Source: Sporolactobacillus shoreicorticis (GTDB lineage: Bacteria; Bacillota; Bacilli; Bacillales; Sporolactobacillaceae). From it: a stretch of 39,507 nt of DNA. The number at the start of each line of letters is the position of its first letter. Within the stretch, counting starts at the first letter, position 1. A program made the translations under genes and the position numbers. The notes beneath the pieces are model-generated. The model worked only from the letters and a program-made list of their open reading frames with translations. It was not told the origin of the DNA and did no database searches. Below, piece by piece: positions 33,094 to 39,507 of this stretch. The stretch spans positions 1 through 39,507 of the forward strand of contig NZ_JAMXWM010000036.1 of assembly GCF_024125445.1 (NCBI RefSeq), read 5' to 3'.

Positions 33094-34254
33094 TTGACGT
33101 TTATTATTCAGTTAGCGGTCGTTATTGTTGCAACAAAAATAGCCGGTCATGCAAGTGTCCGATGGTTGGGGCAGCCGGCTGTGCTCGGTGAGCTAATTGT
33201 CGGCATTTTGGTTGGCCCGGCACTTCTTGGCTGGATACCGGATTCTGAAATGATGCATGTCTTTAGTGAAATCGGTGTACTCATGCTTATGTTTATAGCA
33301 GGTCTGGAAACAAATCTTGAGGATCTTAGAAACAGTGCTCGCTCTTCATCAGCGGTAGCTTTGGGTGGTGTAATTCTGCCGCTTGGATTTGGCTATCTGG
33401 CCGGCACTCTACTAGGTATGGATACAAGTCATGCGATCTTTCTTGGATTGATCCTGTCCGCTACATCGGTGAGTATTTCCGTCCAGACACTGAAGGAATT
33501 AGGCAAGCTTCAATCAAAGGAAAGTATGACATTACTTGGGGCAGCTGTGCTTGATGATGTACTTGTGATTGTACTTTTGGCTTTCGCCATGAGTATATTT
33601 GGCGACTCCGATACGTCAATTTGGTGGATTGTTGGTGAAAAAATCTTTTTCTTTGCTTCGGCAATTCTTGTGGCGTGGAAAGGTGTTCCGTGGCTTCTTC
33701 GCCTATTTGGCAGATTAAAAGTTTCCGAGCCGGCAATATCCCTTGCCATAGTGCTTTGTTTTATTTTTGCATGGTATGCAGATCTTCTTGGTGTTGCAGG
33801 AATCATTGGTTCGTTTATTGCCGGCACAGCGCTTGCCCAGACATCATTCAAAGCAACTATTGAGCGTAAGATTGAACCTGTGGCTTATGGTATTTTTGTT
33901 CCTGTCTTTTTTGTCAGCATTGGACTAAAAGTGACATTCAATGGTATTTTTGACCAAGTATGGTTCATTATCGGTATAACACTGATTGCCGTATTGACCA
34001 AATTTATTGGGTCCGGATTTGGAGCTTGGATGACTGGTTTTTCACCGTTGTCTTCATTTCGAATCGGCTCCGGAATGGTTTCAAGAGGTGAGGTGGCACT
34101 TATACTCGCCTCTATCGGTATAGAGGCACATCTTTTGGCTCAAAAATATTTTACACCACTCATCCTTGTTGTTATTCTAACGACACTGATCACGCCGCCG
34201 CTTTTGAAAATTTTGTTTGAAAAAGAAAAAGCACCGGCACGCGCAAATAAATAG
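33094..34254 (+). CDS. CPA2-family cation/proton antiporter (NapA/GerN-like)
   Basis: 386 residues with 11-13 hydrophobic segments and the CPA2 pattern. The adjacent aspartates 154-155 (AAVLDDVLVI) are the double-Asp motif of electrogenic Na+/H+ antiporters, and GSFIAGTALAQT and SRGEVALILASIG are also diagnostic. The start is a TTG at 33094, with AAGGAGG seven bases upstream. An ATG at 33089 opens only ATG-AAT-TGA in another frame, across the true start. It probably exchanges Na+ or K+ for protons across the membrane. It follows the ktr pseudogene and has the attenuator-like leader. Confidence 0.9.
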   Translation: MTFIIQLAVVIVATKIAGHASVRWLGQPAVLGELIVGILVGPALLGWIPDSEMMHVFSEIGVLMLMFIAGLETNLEDLRNSARSSSAVALGGVILPLGFGYLAGTLLGMDTSHAIFLGLILSATSVSISVQTLKELGKLQSKESMTLLGAAVLDDVLVIVLLAFAMSIFGDSDTSIWWIVGEKIFFFASAILVAWKGVPWLLRLFGRLKVSEPAISLAIVLCFIFAWYADLLGVAGIIGSFIAGTALAQTSFKATIERKIEPVAYGIFVPVFFVSIGLKVTFNGIFDQVWFIIGITLIAVLTKFIGSGFGAWMTGFSPLSSFRIGSGMVSRGEVALILASIGIEAHLLAQKYFTPLILVVILTTLITPPLLKILFEKEKAPARANK

Positions 34255-34528
34255 CAGTTGGAGAAGCAGTTGAACGAATGGTATCGTTAATCGTAATGAA
34301 GTTCGCTAAGAAGAACAGGAAACAAATGGGGTAAAATCTCAATTCATTTCTTTACAAAACAATCTGGAATTCGCGAGTTAAATTTAAGATAAAAAAAATT
34401 CCCCGGATTGTGCCAGTTTGCTGCACAGATCCGGTTCTTTTGCAATGTAATAGCTTGTGATCCAACATAATGAAACAAAGATATCAAATAAAAATCCAAA
34501 ATAAACAACATATTAAAGGAAGATGGAC
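34255..34528. other. Intergenic region between the two transporters
   Basis: No gene. It contains the hairpin at 34403-34443 and the ribosome binding site of the following gene. No clear SigA promoter was found. Confidence 0.4.
34403..34443 (+). terminator. Probable terminator after the antiporter gene
   Basis: CCGGAT-TGTG pairs with CACA-GATCCGG around an 11-base loop, followed by TTCTTTT. It lies about 150 bases after the antiporter stop. Confidence 0.55.
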
Positions 34529-35809
34529 ATGCAGAGTGAAGCATTAATTGCTATAATCATTTTTATCATTGCCTATGCACTGATTATCTCAGAAAAAATT
34601 CATCGAACGATAGCAGCCATGACTGGAGCTTCTTTATTGCTTCTTTTTGGTGTCCTCTCTCAAAATACAGCAATTAAACATATAGATTTCAATACAATCG
34701 GTCTTCTGACCGGCATGATGATCATTGTATCCATCACTGCACAAACCGGATTATTTAAATATATCTCCATTCGCTCAGCACAAATGGTGAACGGGCAGCC
34801 ATTTGCGTTGCTAATCGTTTTTTCATTAATTACTGCAGTGGGTTCGGCATTCCTTGATAACGTCACGACAGTGTTGCTGGTTGTACCCGTTACGCTCAGC
34901 ATTGCAAGACAGTTGGCTATTTCTCCGACACCTTTTCTGATGTCGGAGATTTTCATGTCCAATATTGGTGGAACGGCAACGATGATCGGTGATCCTCCGA
35001 ACATCATGATTGGGAGTGCGGTGCATGAGCTCAGCTTTTTAGATTTTATCACAAATCTGACACCGGTGGTATTGCTAATAGTGGGGGCAATACTCTTGAT
35101 GCTCGGACTGATTTACCGTCATTCATTGCAGGGGAATAAAGAAGCGCGCATGAAGATTGCAAAACTTAATGCATGTGAAGCAATCAAGGATAAGACGTTG
35201 CTGATCAAAGCGCTCGTTGTTTTGTTCCTTACTATTATTGGATTTTTCTTGCATGAGTTTATTGGTGCAGAAACAGCAACAATTGCACTTGCCGGGGCGT
35301 TCTTTTTACTTTTGCTATCCGGAGAACGTTATTTGGAAGATGCTTTAGCGGGTGTTGAATGGACGACTTTATTCTTTTTTGTGGGACTCTTTGTTCTCGT
35401 AGCAGGACTTGTGGAGACAGGGGTTATTGCAAGTGTAGCTAAAGGAGCGCTTACGCTGACAGGAGGTAAACTTGTTCCGACTACTTTTCTGATCCTTTGG
35501 ATGAGCGCAATCGCTTCTTCAGTTATTGATAATATTCCATTTGTCGCTACCATGATTCCGCTTATTAAAGATATGGGGGAACTTGGTGTCACGAATCTGG
35601 AACCGCTTTGGTGGAGTCTTTCCTTGGGCGCGTGTCTTGGCGGAAACGGTCTTTTAATTGGTGCAAGCGCAAATCTTGTTGTTGCCGCTCTTTCAGGACG
35701 GGGTGGCCACCGCATTACATTTATTCGTTTTATGAAATTGGGAATTCCTGTGATGCTGCTTTCAATGGTTATTTCGACTATCTATGTCTACCTGAGGTAT
35801 TTACTCTGA
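34529..35809 (+). CDS. ArsB/NhaD-type ion transporter
   Basis: 426 residues, polytopic, of the ion-transporter superfamily. The two symmetry-related motifs are visible: SAFLDNVTTVLLVVPVTLSI with GGTATMIGDPPNIMIGS in the first half, and IDNIPFVATMIP with GGNGLLIGASANLVVAALSG in the second. NhaD-type members exchange sodium for protons and ArsB-type members export arsenite; sequence alone does not decide. ATG 34529 has AAAGGA eight bases upstream, whereas ATG 34523 is too close to it. No arsR or arsC is nearby. Together with the antiporter before it, it suggests a cation-homeostasis block. Confidence 0.87.
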   Translation: MQSEALIAIIIFIIAYALIISEKIHRTIAAMTGASLLLLFGVLSQNTAIKHIDFNTIGLLTGMMIIVSITAQTGLFKYISIRSAQMVNGQPFALLIVFSLITAVGSAFLDNVTTVLLVVPVTLSIARQLAISPTPFLMSEIFMSNIGGTATMIGDPPNIMIGSAVHELSFLDFITNLTPVVLLIVGAILLMLGLIYRHSLQGNKEARMKIAKLNACEAIKDKTLLIKALVVLFLTIIGFFLHEFIGAETATIALAGAFFLLLLSGERYLEDALAGVEWTTLFFFVGLFVLVAGLVETGVIASVAKGALTLTGGKLVPTTFLILWMSAIASSVIDNIPFVATMIPLIKDMGELGVTNLEPLWWSLSLGACLGGNGLLIGASANLVVAALSGRGGHRITFIRFMKLGIPVMLLSMVISTIYVYLRYLL

Positions 35810-35902
35810 TGGGTTGATGAACGCCGCATTCATTGTTAAAATAGGACAAGTGATTCATTTTGTTGAATCTTGGCGAAAACGGATAGTGTAAATTCAAACT
35901 GG

Positions 35903-35927
35903 AAGCCGCTCCGGCCTCCGGCTTTTT
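35903..35927 (+). terminator. Rho-independent terminator before guaA
   Basis: AAGCCG pairs with CGGCTT across a C-rich loop and is followed by TTTTT. It would end the ArsB/NhaD-type transcript. Confidence 0.7.
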
Positions 35928-35989
35928 AAATGGTCTATTTATGAAGCAACAGGAAATCTGATCAAAAAAGGATGGGGTGGGACAGAAGG

Positions 35990-37531
35990 ATGGGACAACC
36001 GAACAACTTGATTCTTGTTATGGACTTCGGCGGCCAATACAATCAATTGATTGCACGGCGAATTCGTGACTTAGGTGTGTACAGTGAACTTTTTCCAAAT
36101 ACACTGACCGCAGAACAAATTAAAGAAGAAAATCCAAAGGGGATTATCTTCTCCGGCGGACCGAACAGTGTTTATGACGAGGGAGCACCTTTGTGTGATC
36201 CGGCCATTTTCGAATTGGGCCTTCCAATTTTGGGCATTTGCTACGGCCTGCATGTGATCAGCAAGCACTACGGCTCAACGGTTGAGCGGGCGACGCACCG
36301 TGAATACGGCAAAGCAGACATCACAGTGAACACAGAAAATACACTGTTTAACGGCTTGCCTGAAACGCAAACAGTATGGATGAGCCACGGTGACCGCGTC
36401 AAGACACTTCCTGAAGGTTTCAAAATTGAAGCGAGCAGCGAATCCTGTCCGGTTGCCGCGATGGCAAACACTGCGAAAAACATTTATGCGGTTCAGTTCC
36501 ACCCGGAAGTGCGTCACTCCGTGCACGGCAATGAGATCTTGAGCAACTTTGTTTTTGACATTTGCGGTGCAGAGAAAAGCTGGTCGATGGAACACTTTAT
36601 CGATCAGCAAGTAGAAAAAATTCGTGCAACCGTTGGCGATCAAAAAGTGCTGTGTGCCTTGAGCGGCGGCGTGGATTCTTCAGTTGCCGCTGCGCTCGTG
36701 CATAAAGCAATCGGCGATCAGCTGACCTGTATTTTCGTTGACCACGGTCTGCTTCGTAAAGGCGAAGCAGAGGGCGTTGTCGATACATTCCAAAACCGTT
36801 TCCATATGAATTTTATTCATGTCGATGCTAAGAAACGCTTCCTGGACAAGCTGGAAGGCGTCAGTGATCCGGAACGCAAGCGCAAGATCATCGGTAATGA
36901 ATTTATCTATTTATTCCAAGATGAAGCCAATAAACTCGAGGATATTGCGTATCTCGTGCAGGGCACACTTTACACAGACGTTGTCGAAAGCGGCGCCGGC
37001 GGTTCATCTCAGAACATTAAATCGCATCACAATGTCGGCGGACTTCCGGAAGACATGAAGTTCAAGCTGATCGAACCGCTGAACACGCTGTTCAAAGATG
37101 AAGTCCGCGCGCTCGGTACCGAACTCGGCCTCGCCGACGACATCGTTTGGCGCCAGCCGTTCCCAGGACCGGGCCTCGGCATCCGCGTCCTCGGTGCAAT
37201 CAGCGAAGATAAGCTCGAAATCGTGCGCGAATCCGACGCGATCCTGCGCGAAGAAGTCAAAAAAGCCGGTCTCGACCGCGACATTTGGCAATACTTCACC
37301 GTACTGCCGAACATCCAGAGCGTCGGCGTCATGGGCGACGGCCGTACCTACGATCACTGCATCGCGATCCGCGCCGTCACCTCGATCGACGGCATGACCT
37401 CTGACTGGGCACGCATCCCATGGGATGTGCTCGAGAAAATCTCAACGCGGATCGTCAACGAAGTCGAACACGTCAACCGGATTGTGTATGACATCACCTC
37501 CAAGCCGCCGGCAACGATCGAGTGGGAATAA
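35990..37531 (+). CDS. guaA: GMP synthase (glutamine-hydrolysing)
   Basis: 513 residues, the same length as B. subtilis GuaA. It converts XMP, glutamine and ATP into GMP. The N-terminal glutamine amidotransferase has Cys84 (GICYG), His171 and Glu173 (QFHPEV). The ATP-pyrophosphatase P-loop is SGGVDSS (residues 225-231), and the C-terminal dimerisation domain ends in [13 protein letters not shown] 35990 is preferred because GGGTGGGA lies about 8 bases upstream; ATG 35972 directly follows its AAGG. The 3' end is a known integration target for genomic islands, and conjugation genes begin 412 bases downstream. Confidence 0.96.
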   Translation: MGQPNNLILVMDFGGQYNQLIARRIRDLGVYSELFPNTLTAEQIKEENPKGIIFSGGPNSVYDEGAPLCDPAIFELGLPILGICYGLHVISKHYGSTVERATHREYGKADITVNTENTLFNGLPETQTVWMSHGDRVKTLPEGFKIEASSESCPVAAMANTAKNIYAVQFHPEVRHSVHGNEILSNFVFDICGAEKSWSMEHFIDQQVEKIRATVGDQKVLCALSGGVDSSVAAALVHKAIGDQLTCIFVDHGLLRKGEAEGVVDTFQNRFHMNFIHVDAKKRFLDKLEGVSDPERKRKIIGNEFIYLFQDEANKLEDIAYLVQGTLYTDVVESGAGGSSQNIKSHHNVGGLPEDMKFKLIEPLNTLFKDEVRALGTELGLADDIVWRQPFPGPGLGIRVLGAISEDKLEIVRESDAILREEVKKAGLDRDIWQYFTVLPNIQSVGVMGDGRTYDHCIAIRAVTSIDGMTSDWARIPWDVLEKISTRIVNEVEHVNRIVYDITSKPPATIEWE

Positions 37532-37943
37532 AGTAGATACCTCGTTTGGTGTCGAAACGTTGATTTAACAGCATTTTTGGCAAAGGTAAAATGGATAAAA
37601 ACACTTAAATTGATAAGGATCTCCGCCAAAATTCCGCCAAGGATCGAAGTCAGAGAACCGTATCAGTTCAAGATTCGGAAGGTATATTTTGAAGAATATG
37701 CCTTCTTTTTTTATTGTGTTTTTTCGCCAAGTATCTCTATTTCGGAAGTGTGCCATCACTGTGCCGTGAATTTTAATAAGTCATGTGCTGAGATGAGAAA
37801 TCATTTTAGCTTTTTTGTTTCAAGTTTTGACTTTTTGAAAGGAGATGATTCTTAAACACTTCTCTCTGTTTATGACAGATTATGAACATTAGATCAGTTT
37901 ATTATTAGCCAAACTAAAATTATGTACAGAAAGGAAAACGGTT
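37532..37943. other. Junction region between guaA and the conjugative element
   Basis: No reliable gene. It should contain the left attachment site; the core would be expected at or just behind the guaA end (about 37515-37540), but the partner copy lies outside the window. An open frame at 37577-37855 has no family match and overlaps a terminator, so it is not called. Confidence 0.5.
37677..37713 (+). terminator. Rho-independent terminator downstream of guaA
   Basis: GAAGGTATATT pairs with AATATGCCTTC (one mismatch) around a six-base loop and is followed by seven to eight T residues. It isolates guaA from the element. Confidence 0.85.
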
Positions 37944-38258
37944 ATGAAATTAAAATTTGTCATCCCGAATATGGAGAGGACTTTTGGAAATCTAGAATAT
38001 GCCGGAGAAGGTAATGTGGAACAACGCCGGGTCAATGGCCGCCTAACGATCCTTTCCCGCAGCTATAATTTGTATTCTGACATCCAGAGAGCGGACGATA
38101 TTCTTTTAGTGCTGCCGCCAGAAGCTGGCGAAAAACATTTTGAGGTCGAAGACAAAGTGAAACTGATCAATCCTCATATTACCGCAGAAGGTTATAAAAT
38201 TGGCACTCGTGGTTTTACAAATTATATTCTCTACGCAGACGATATGGTGAAAGCATAA
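37944..38258 (+). CDS. Conjugative-element DUF961 protein, Orf23-like
   Basis: 104 residues of the DUF961 family (Tn916 Orf23 / ICEBs1 YdcP group): MKLKFVIPNMERTFGNLEYA, then a mid-part with RVNGRLTILSRSYNLYSDIQ and a C-terminal ITAEGYKIGTRGFTNYILYA. Proteins of this family are always found at the start of Tn916-type conjugation modules; a biochemical role is not established. AGAAAGG precedes ATG 37944 by about 9 bases. It is 13 bases upstream of the next DUF961 gene. Confidence 0.85.
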   Translation: MKLKFVIPNMERTFGNLEYAGEGNVEQRRVNGRLTILSRSYNLYSDIQRADDILLVLPPEAGEKHFEVEDKVKLINPHITAEGYKIGTRGFTNYILYADDMVKA

Positions 38259-38271
38259 GGAGGGCAAAAAA

Positions 38272-38652
38272 ATGAGATTAGCTGAAGGCATTGTGATTGA
38301 CAAGGACAAGACATTTGGTACGCTGAAATTCTCCGCCCTTCGTCGTGAAGTGCGCGTGAATAATGAAGACGGCACAGTCAGTGATGAAATCAAGGAACGC
38401 ACCTATGATTTAAAATCCCGTGGACAAGGGCAGATGATCCAGGTCAGTATTCCGGCCGCCATCCCGTTAAAAGAGTATGACTATAATGCCGAAGTCGAAC
38501 TGTTCAATCCGGTGGCGAATACAGTGGCAACCGCGACGTTTCGAGGGGCGGATGTGGACTGGTATCTCAAGGCCGAGGACATTGTGCTGAAAAAGAAGCA
38601 GTCCATCATCTCCCATTCACAAAATCAACCGTCACAAATGAAAGAAAAATAA
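38272..38652 (+). CDS. Conjugative-element DUF961 protein, Orf22-like
   Basis: 126 residues, the second DUF961 member: MRLAEGIVIDKDKTFGTLKF, then SRGQGQMIQVSIPAAIPLKE and VATATFRGADVDWYLKAEDI. It resembles Tn916 Orf22. AAGGAGGG lies 10 bases before ATG 38272. Its stop is 30 bases before the FtsK-like gene, consistent with a single conjugation operon. Confidence 0.87.
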   Translation: MRLAEGIVIDKDKTFGTLKFSALRREVRVNNEDGTVSDEIKERTYDLKSRGQGQMIQVSIPAAIPLKEYDYNAEVELFNPVANTVATATFRGADVDWYLKAEDIVLKKKQSIISHSQNQPSQMKEK

Positions 38653-38682
38653 GGTCTTTGTATTTTCCGGAAAGGATTGCTT

Positions 38683-39507
38683 ATGAGTTATTTTGTCTAT
38701 AAAGGAAAACGGATTCGAGCGAGTGATCAGCATCTTGTTTTTCGTTTTACCGCGACGTCACTTGTTCTCGTTTTCCTACTCGTCTTGCTGGTTTTTCATG
38801 GGAAACAACTCATATCTTTGGATTGGCAGAATTTCCAACTTTTCCATGACGGCCGTTTGCAGCTGTCGATCAGGCCCTACTTAATCTTCAGTGTCCTTGT
38901 TGCCGCAGGAGTGAGTCTGCTGGCCGCCTATCTTTTTTACCATTTTCAGCGGGATCACGTGAAACAGCTTATTCACCGGCAAAAGCTGGCCAAAATGATC
39001 TTAGAGAATAAATGGTATGAATCTGAACAGATCCAGCAGGACGGATTTTTTAAAGATTGGCCATCCAGAAAACCAAAAGAGAAGATCACTCATTTCCCAA
39101 AAATGTATTACCGACTGAAAGACGGGCTGATTCATATCCATGTCGAAATACCATTAGGAAAATATCAAGATCAGCTCTTGCATTTAGAGAAGAAACTGGA
39201 AAGTGGCCTGTACTGTGAACTGGTGGACAAAGAACTTAAAGATTCCTATGTCGCCTATACGCTGCTCTATGACATGATTGCGAACCGAATTACGATTGAC
39301 GAGGTCAAGGCAGAGCATGGCAGTCTCAAGCTCATGAAAAATATCTGGTGGGACTATGACCAGCTCCCCCACATGCTGATTGCAGGCGGCACAGGAGGTG
39401 GCAAATCCTACTTCATTTTCTCGCTCATTGAAGCTTTAGCGCGTACCAACGCCGTGCTGTATGTTCTTGATCCGAAGAACGCGGATCTTGCCGACCTCTC
39501 AGAAGTG
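38683..39507 (+). CDS. FtsK/SpoIIIE-like conjugation coupling protein, 3' end outside window
   Basis: The first 275 residues of a DNA-pumping ATPase of the Tn916 Orf21 / ICEBs1 ConQ type, which brings the relaxase-DNA complex to the mating pore. It starts MSYFVYKGKRIRASDQHLVF, has two transmembrane helices (about residues 24-42 and 66-88), and reaches the Walker A motif GGTGGGKS (from about residue 236) and LYVLDPKNADLADL before the window ends. AAAGG precedes ATG 38683 by about 8 bases. The family usually has about 460 residues, so roughly 40 percent is missing at the window edge. Confidence 0.92.
   Translation, partial: MSYFVYKGKRIRASDQHLVFRFTATSLVLVFLLVLLVFHGKQLISLDWQNFQLFHDGRLQLSIRPYLIFSVLVAAGVSLLAAYLFYHFQRDHVKQLIHRQKLAKMILENKWYESEQIQQDGFFKDWPSRKPKEKITHFPKMYYRLKDGLIHIHVEIPLGKYQDQLLHLEKKLESGLYCELVDKELKDSYVAYTLLYDMIANRITIDEVKAEHGSLKLMKNIWWDYDQLPHMLIAGGTGGGKSYFIFSLIEALARTNAVLYVLDPKNADLADLSEV

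Larger units (their letters stand above)
37532..39507 (+). mobile_element. Left end of a Tn916/ICEBs1-type integrative conjugative element (continues beyond the window)
   Basis: Two DUF961 proteins and an FtsK/SpoIIIE-like coupling protein occur in the order Orf23-like, Orf22-like, Orf21-like seen at the start of the conjugation module of Tn916 and ICEBs1. They follow guaA on the same strand. Integrase, relaxase and mating-pore genes would lie to the right, outside the window. The exact left boundary is not determined. Confidence 0.8.

Noticed and set aside
35810-35989. Purine riboswitch upstream of guaA
   Set aside because: Only a terminator for the upstream gene is visible; the conserved purine-aptamer core is missing.
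37577-37855. A 92-codon frame between guaA and the conjugation genes
   Set aside because: It runs through a strong terminator with a T-run and has no family resemblance.

Overview
The window looks like a chromosomal segment of an endospore-forming, low-to-mid-GC Firmicute of the order Bacillales. A CotD-type spore coat gene and a Cse60-like gene are present. The gene order tsaE-tsaB-rimI-tsaD, ydiF (divergent), rex, ydiL-like, groES-groEL, then guaA, follows the ydi-groE-guaA neighbourhood of Bacillus subtilis. A keto-acid decarboxylase of the KdcA/IpdC type and the overall sequence flavour are compatible with Sporolactobacillus or a near relative. That genus assignment is inference only.

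Region 1 (1-5144) holds metabolic and regulatory genes. A MarR regulator is divergent from a thiamine-diphosphate keto-acid decarboxylase, with two matching 19-bp inverted repeats around the decarboxylase promoter. They are followed by a LysR regulator divergent from a GNAT acetyltransferase and a RarD-type permease.

Region 2 (5457-15466) is the conserved housekeeping block. The t6A tRNA-modification genes tsaE, tsaB and tsaD are tightly overlapped with rimI. A cluster of DnaA boxes lies between tsaD and the ABC-F gene ydiF. Then come rex with a Rex-like operator, map, a CPBP membrane protease, and the CIRCE-controlled groES-groEL operon.

Region 3 (15409-18874) is a decayed prophage remnant inserted at the 3' end of groEL. 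It is bounded by a perfect 20-bp direct repeat that includes the groEL stop codon. It carries a tyrosine integrase that has lost its N-terminus, a truncated DNA methyltransferase, small phage-type genes with their own terminators, and a broken terminase small-subunit gene. A likely groE terminator lies just beyond the right repeat.

Region 4 (18875-28700) is an accessory stretch rich in small genes: an orphan colicin/pyocin-type immunity protein, many short membrane proteins, CotD, an FbpA-like basic protein, a WYL-like mini-protein, a DUF4309-type lipoprotein, a flavodoxin-like reductase, an SOS-box locus with a YolD-like protein, an antibiotic-biosynthesis-monooxygenase-like protein and a DUF3298-type exported protein.

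Region 5 (28983-35927) has an SH3-GH25 lysozyme, a nitrilase-family amidase and an ion-transport block: a wrecked ktrA/ktrB fusion, a CPA2 cation/proton antiporter and an ArsB/NhaD-type transporter. The antiporter leader (promoter, short leader, intrinsic terminator, strong ribosome binding site) occurs a second time 2.4 kb upstream, in front of a 35-codon remnant.

Region 6 (35990-39507) is guaA, a well-known integration hotspot. It is followed directly by the left end of a Tn916/ICEBs1-type conjugative element: two DUF961 proteins and an FtsK-like coupling protein that is cut by the window edge.

Two observations stand out. The first is the pair of neighbouring housekeeping genes, groEL and guaA, each with a mobile element at its 3' end. 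The second is the set of compact regulatory sites: DnaA-box cluster, twin MarR operators, SOS box and duplicated transporter leader.
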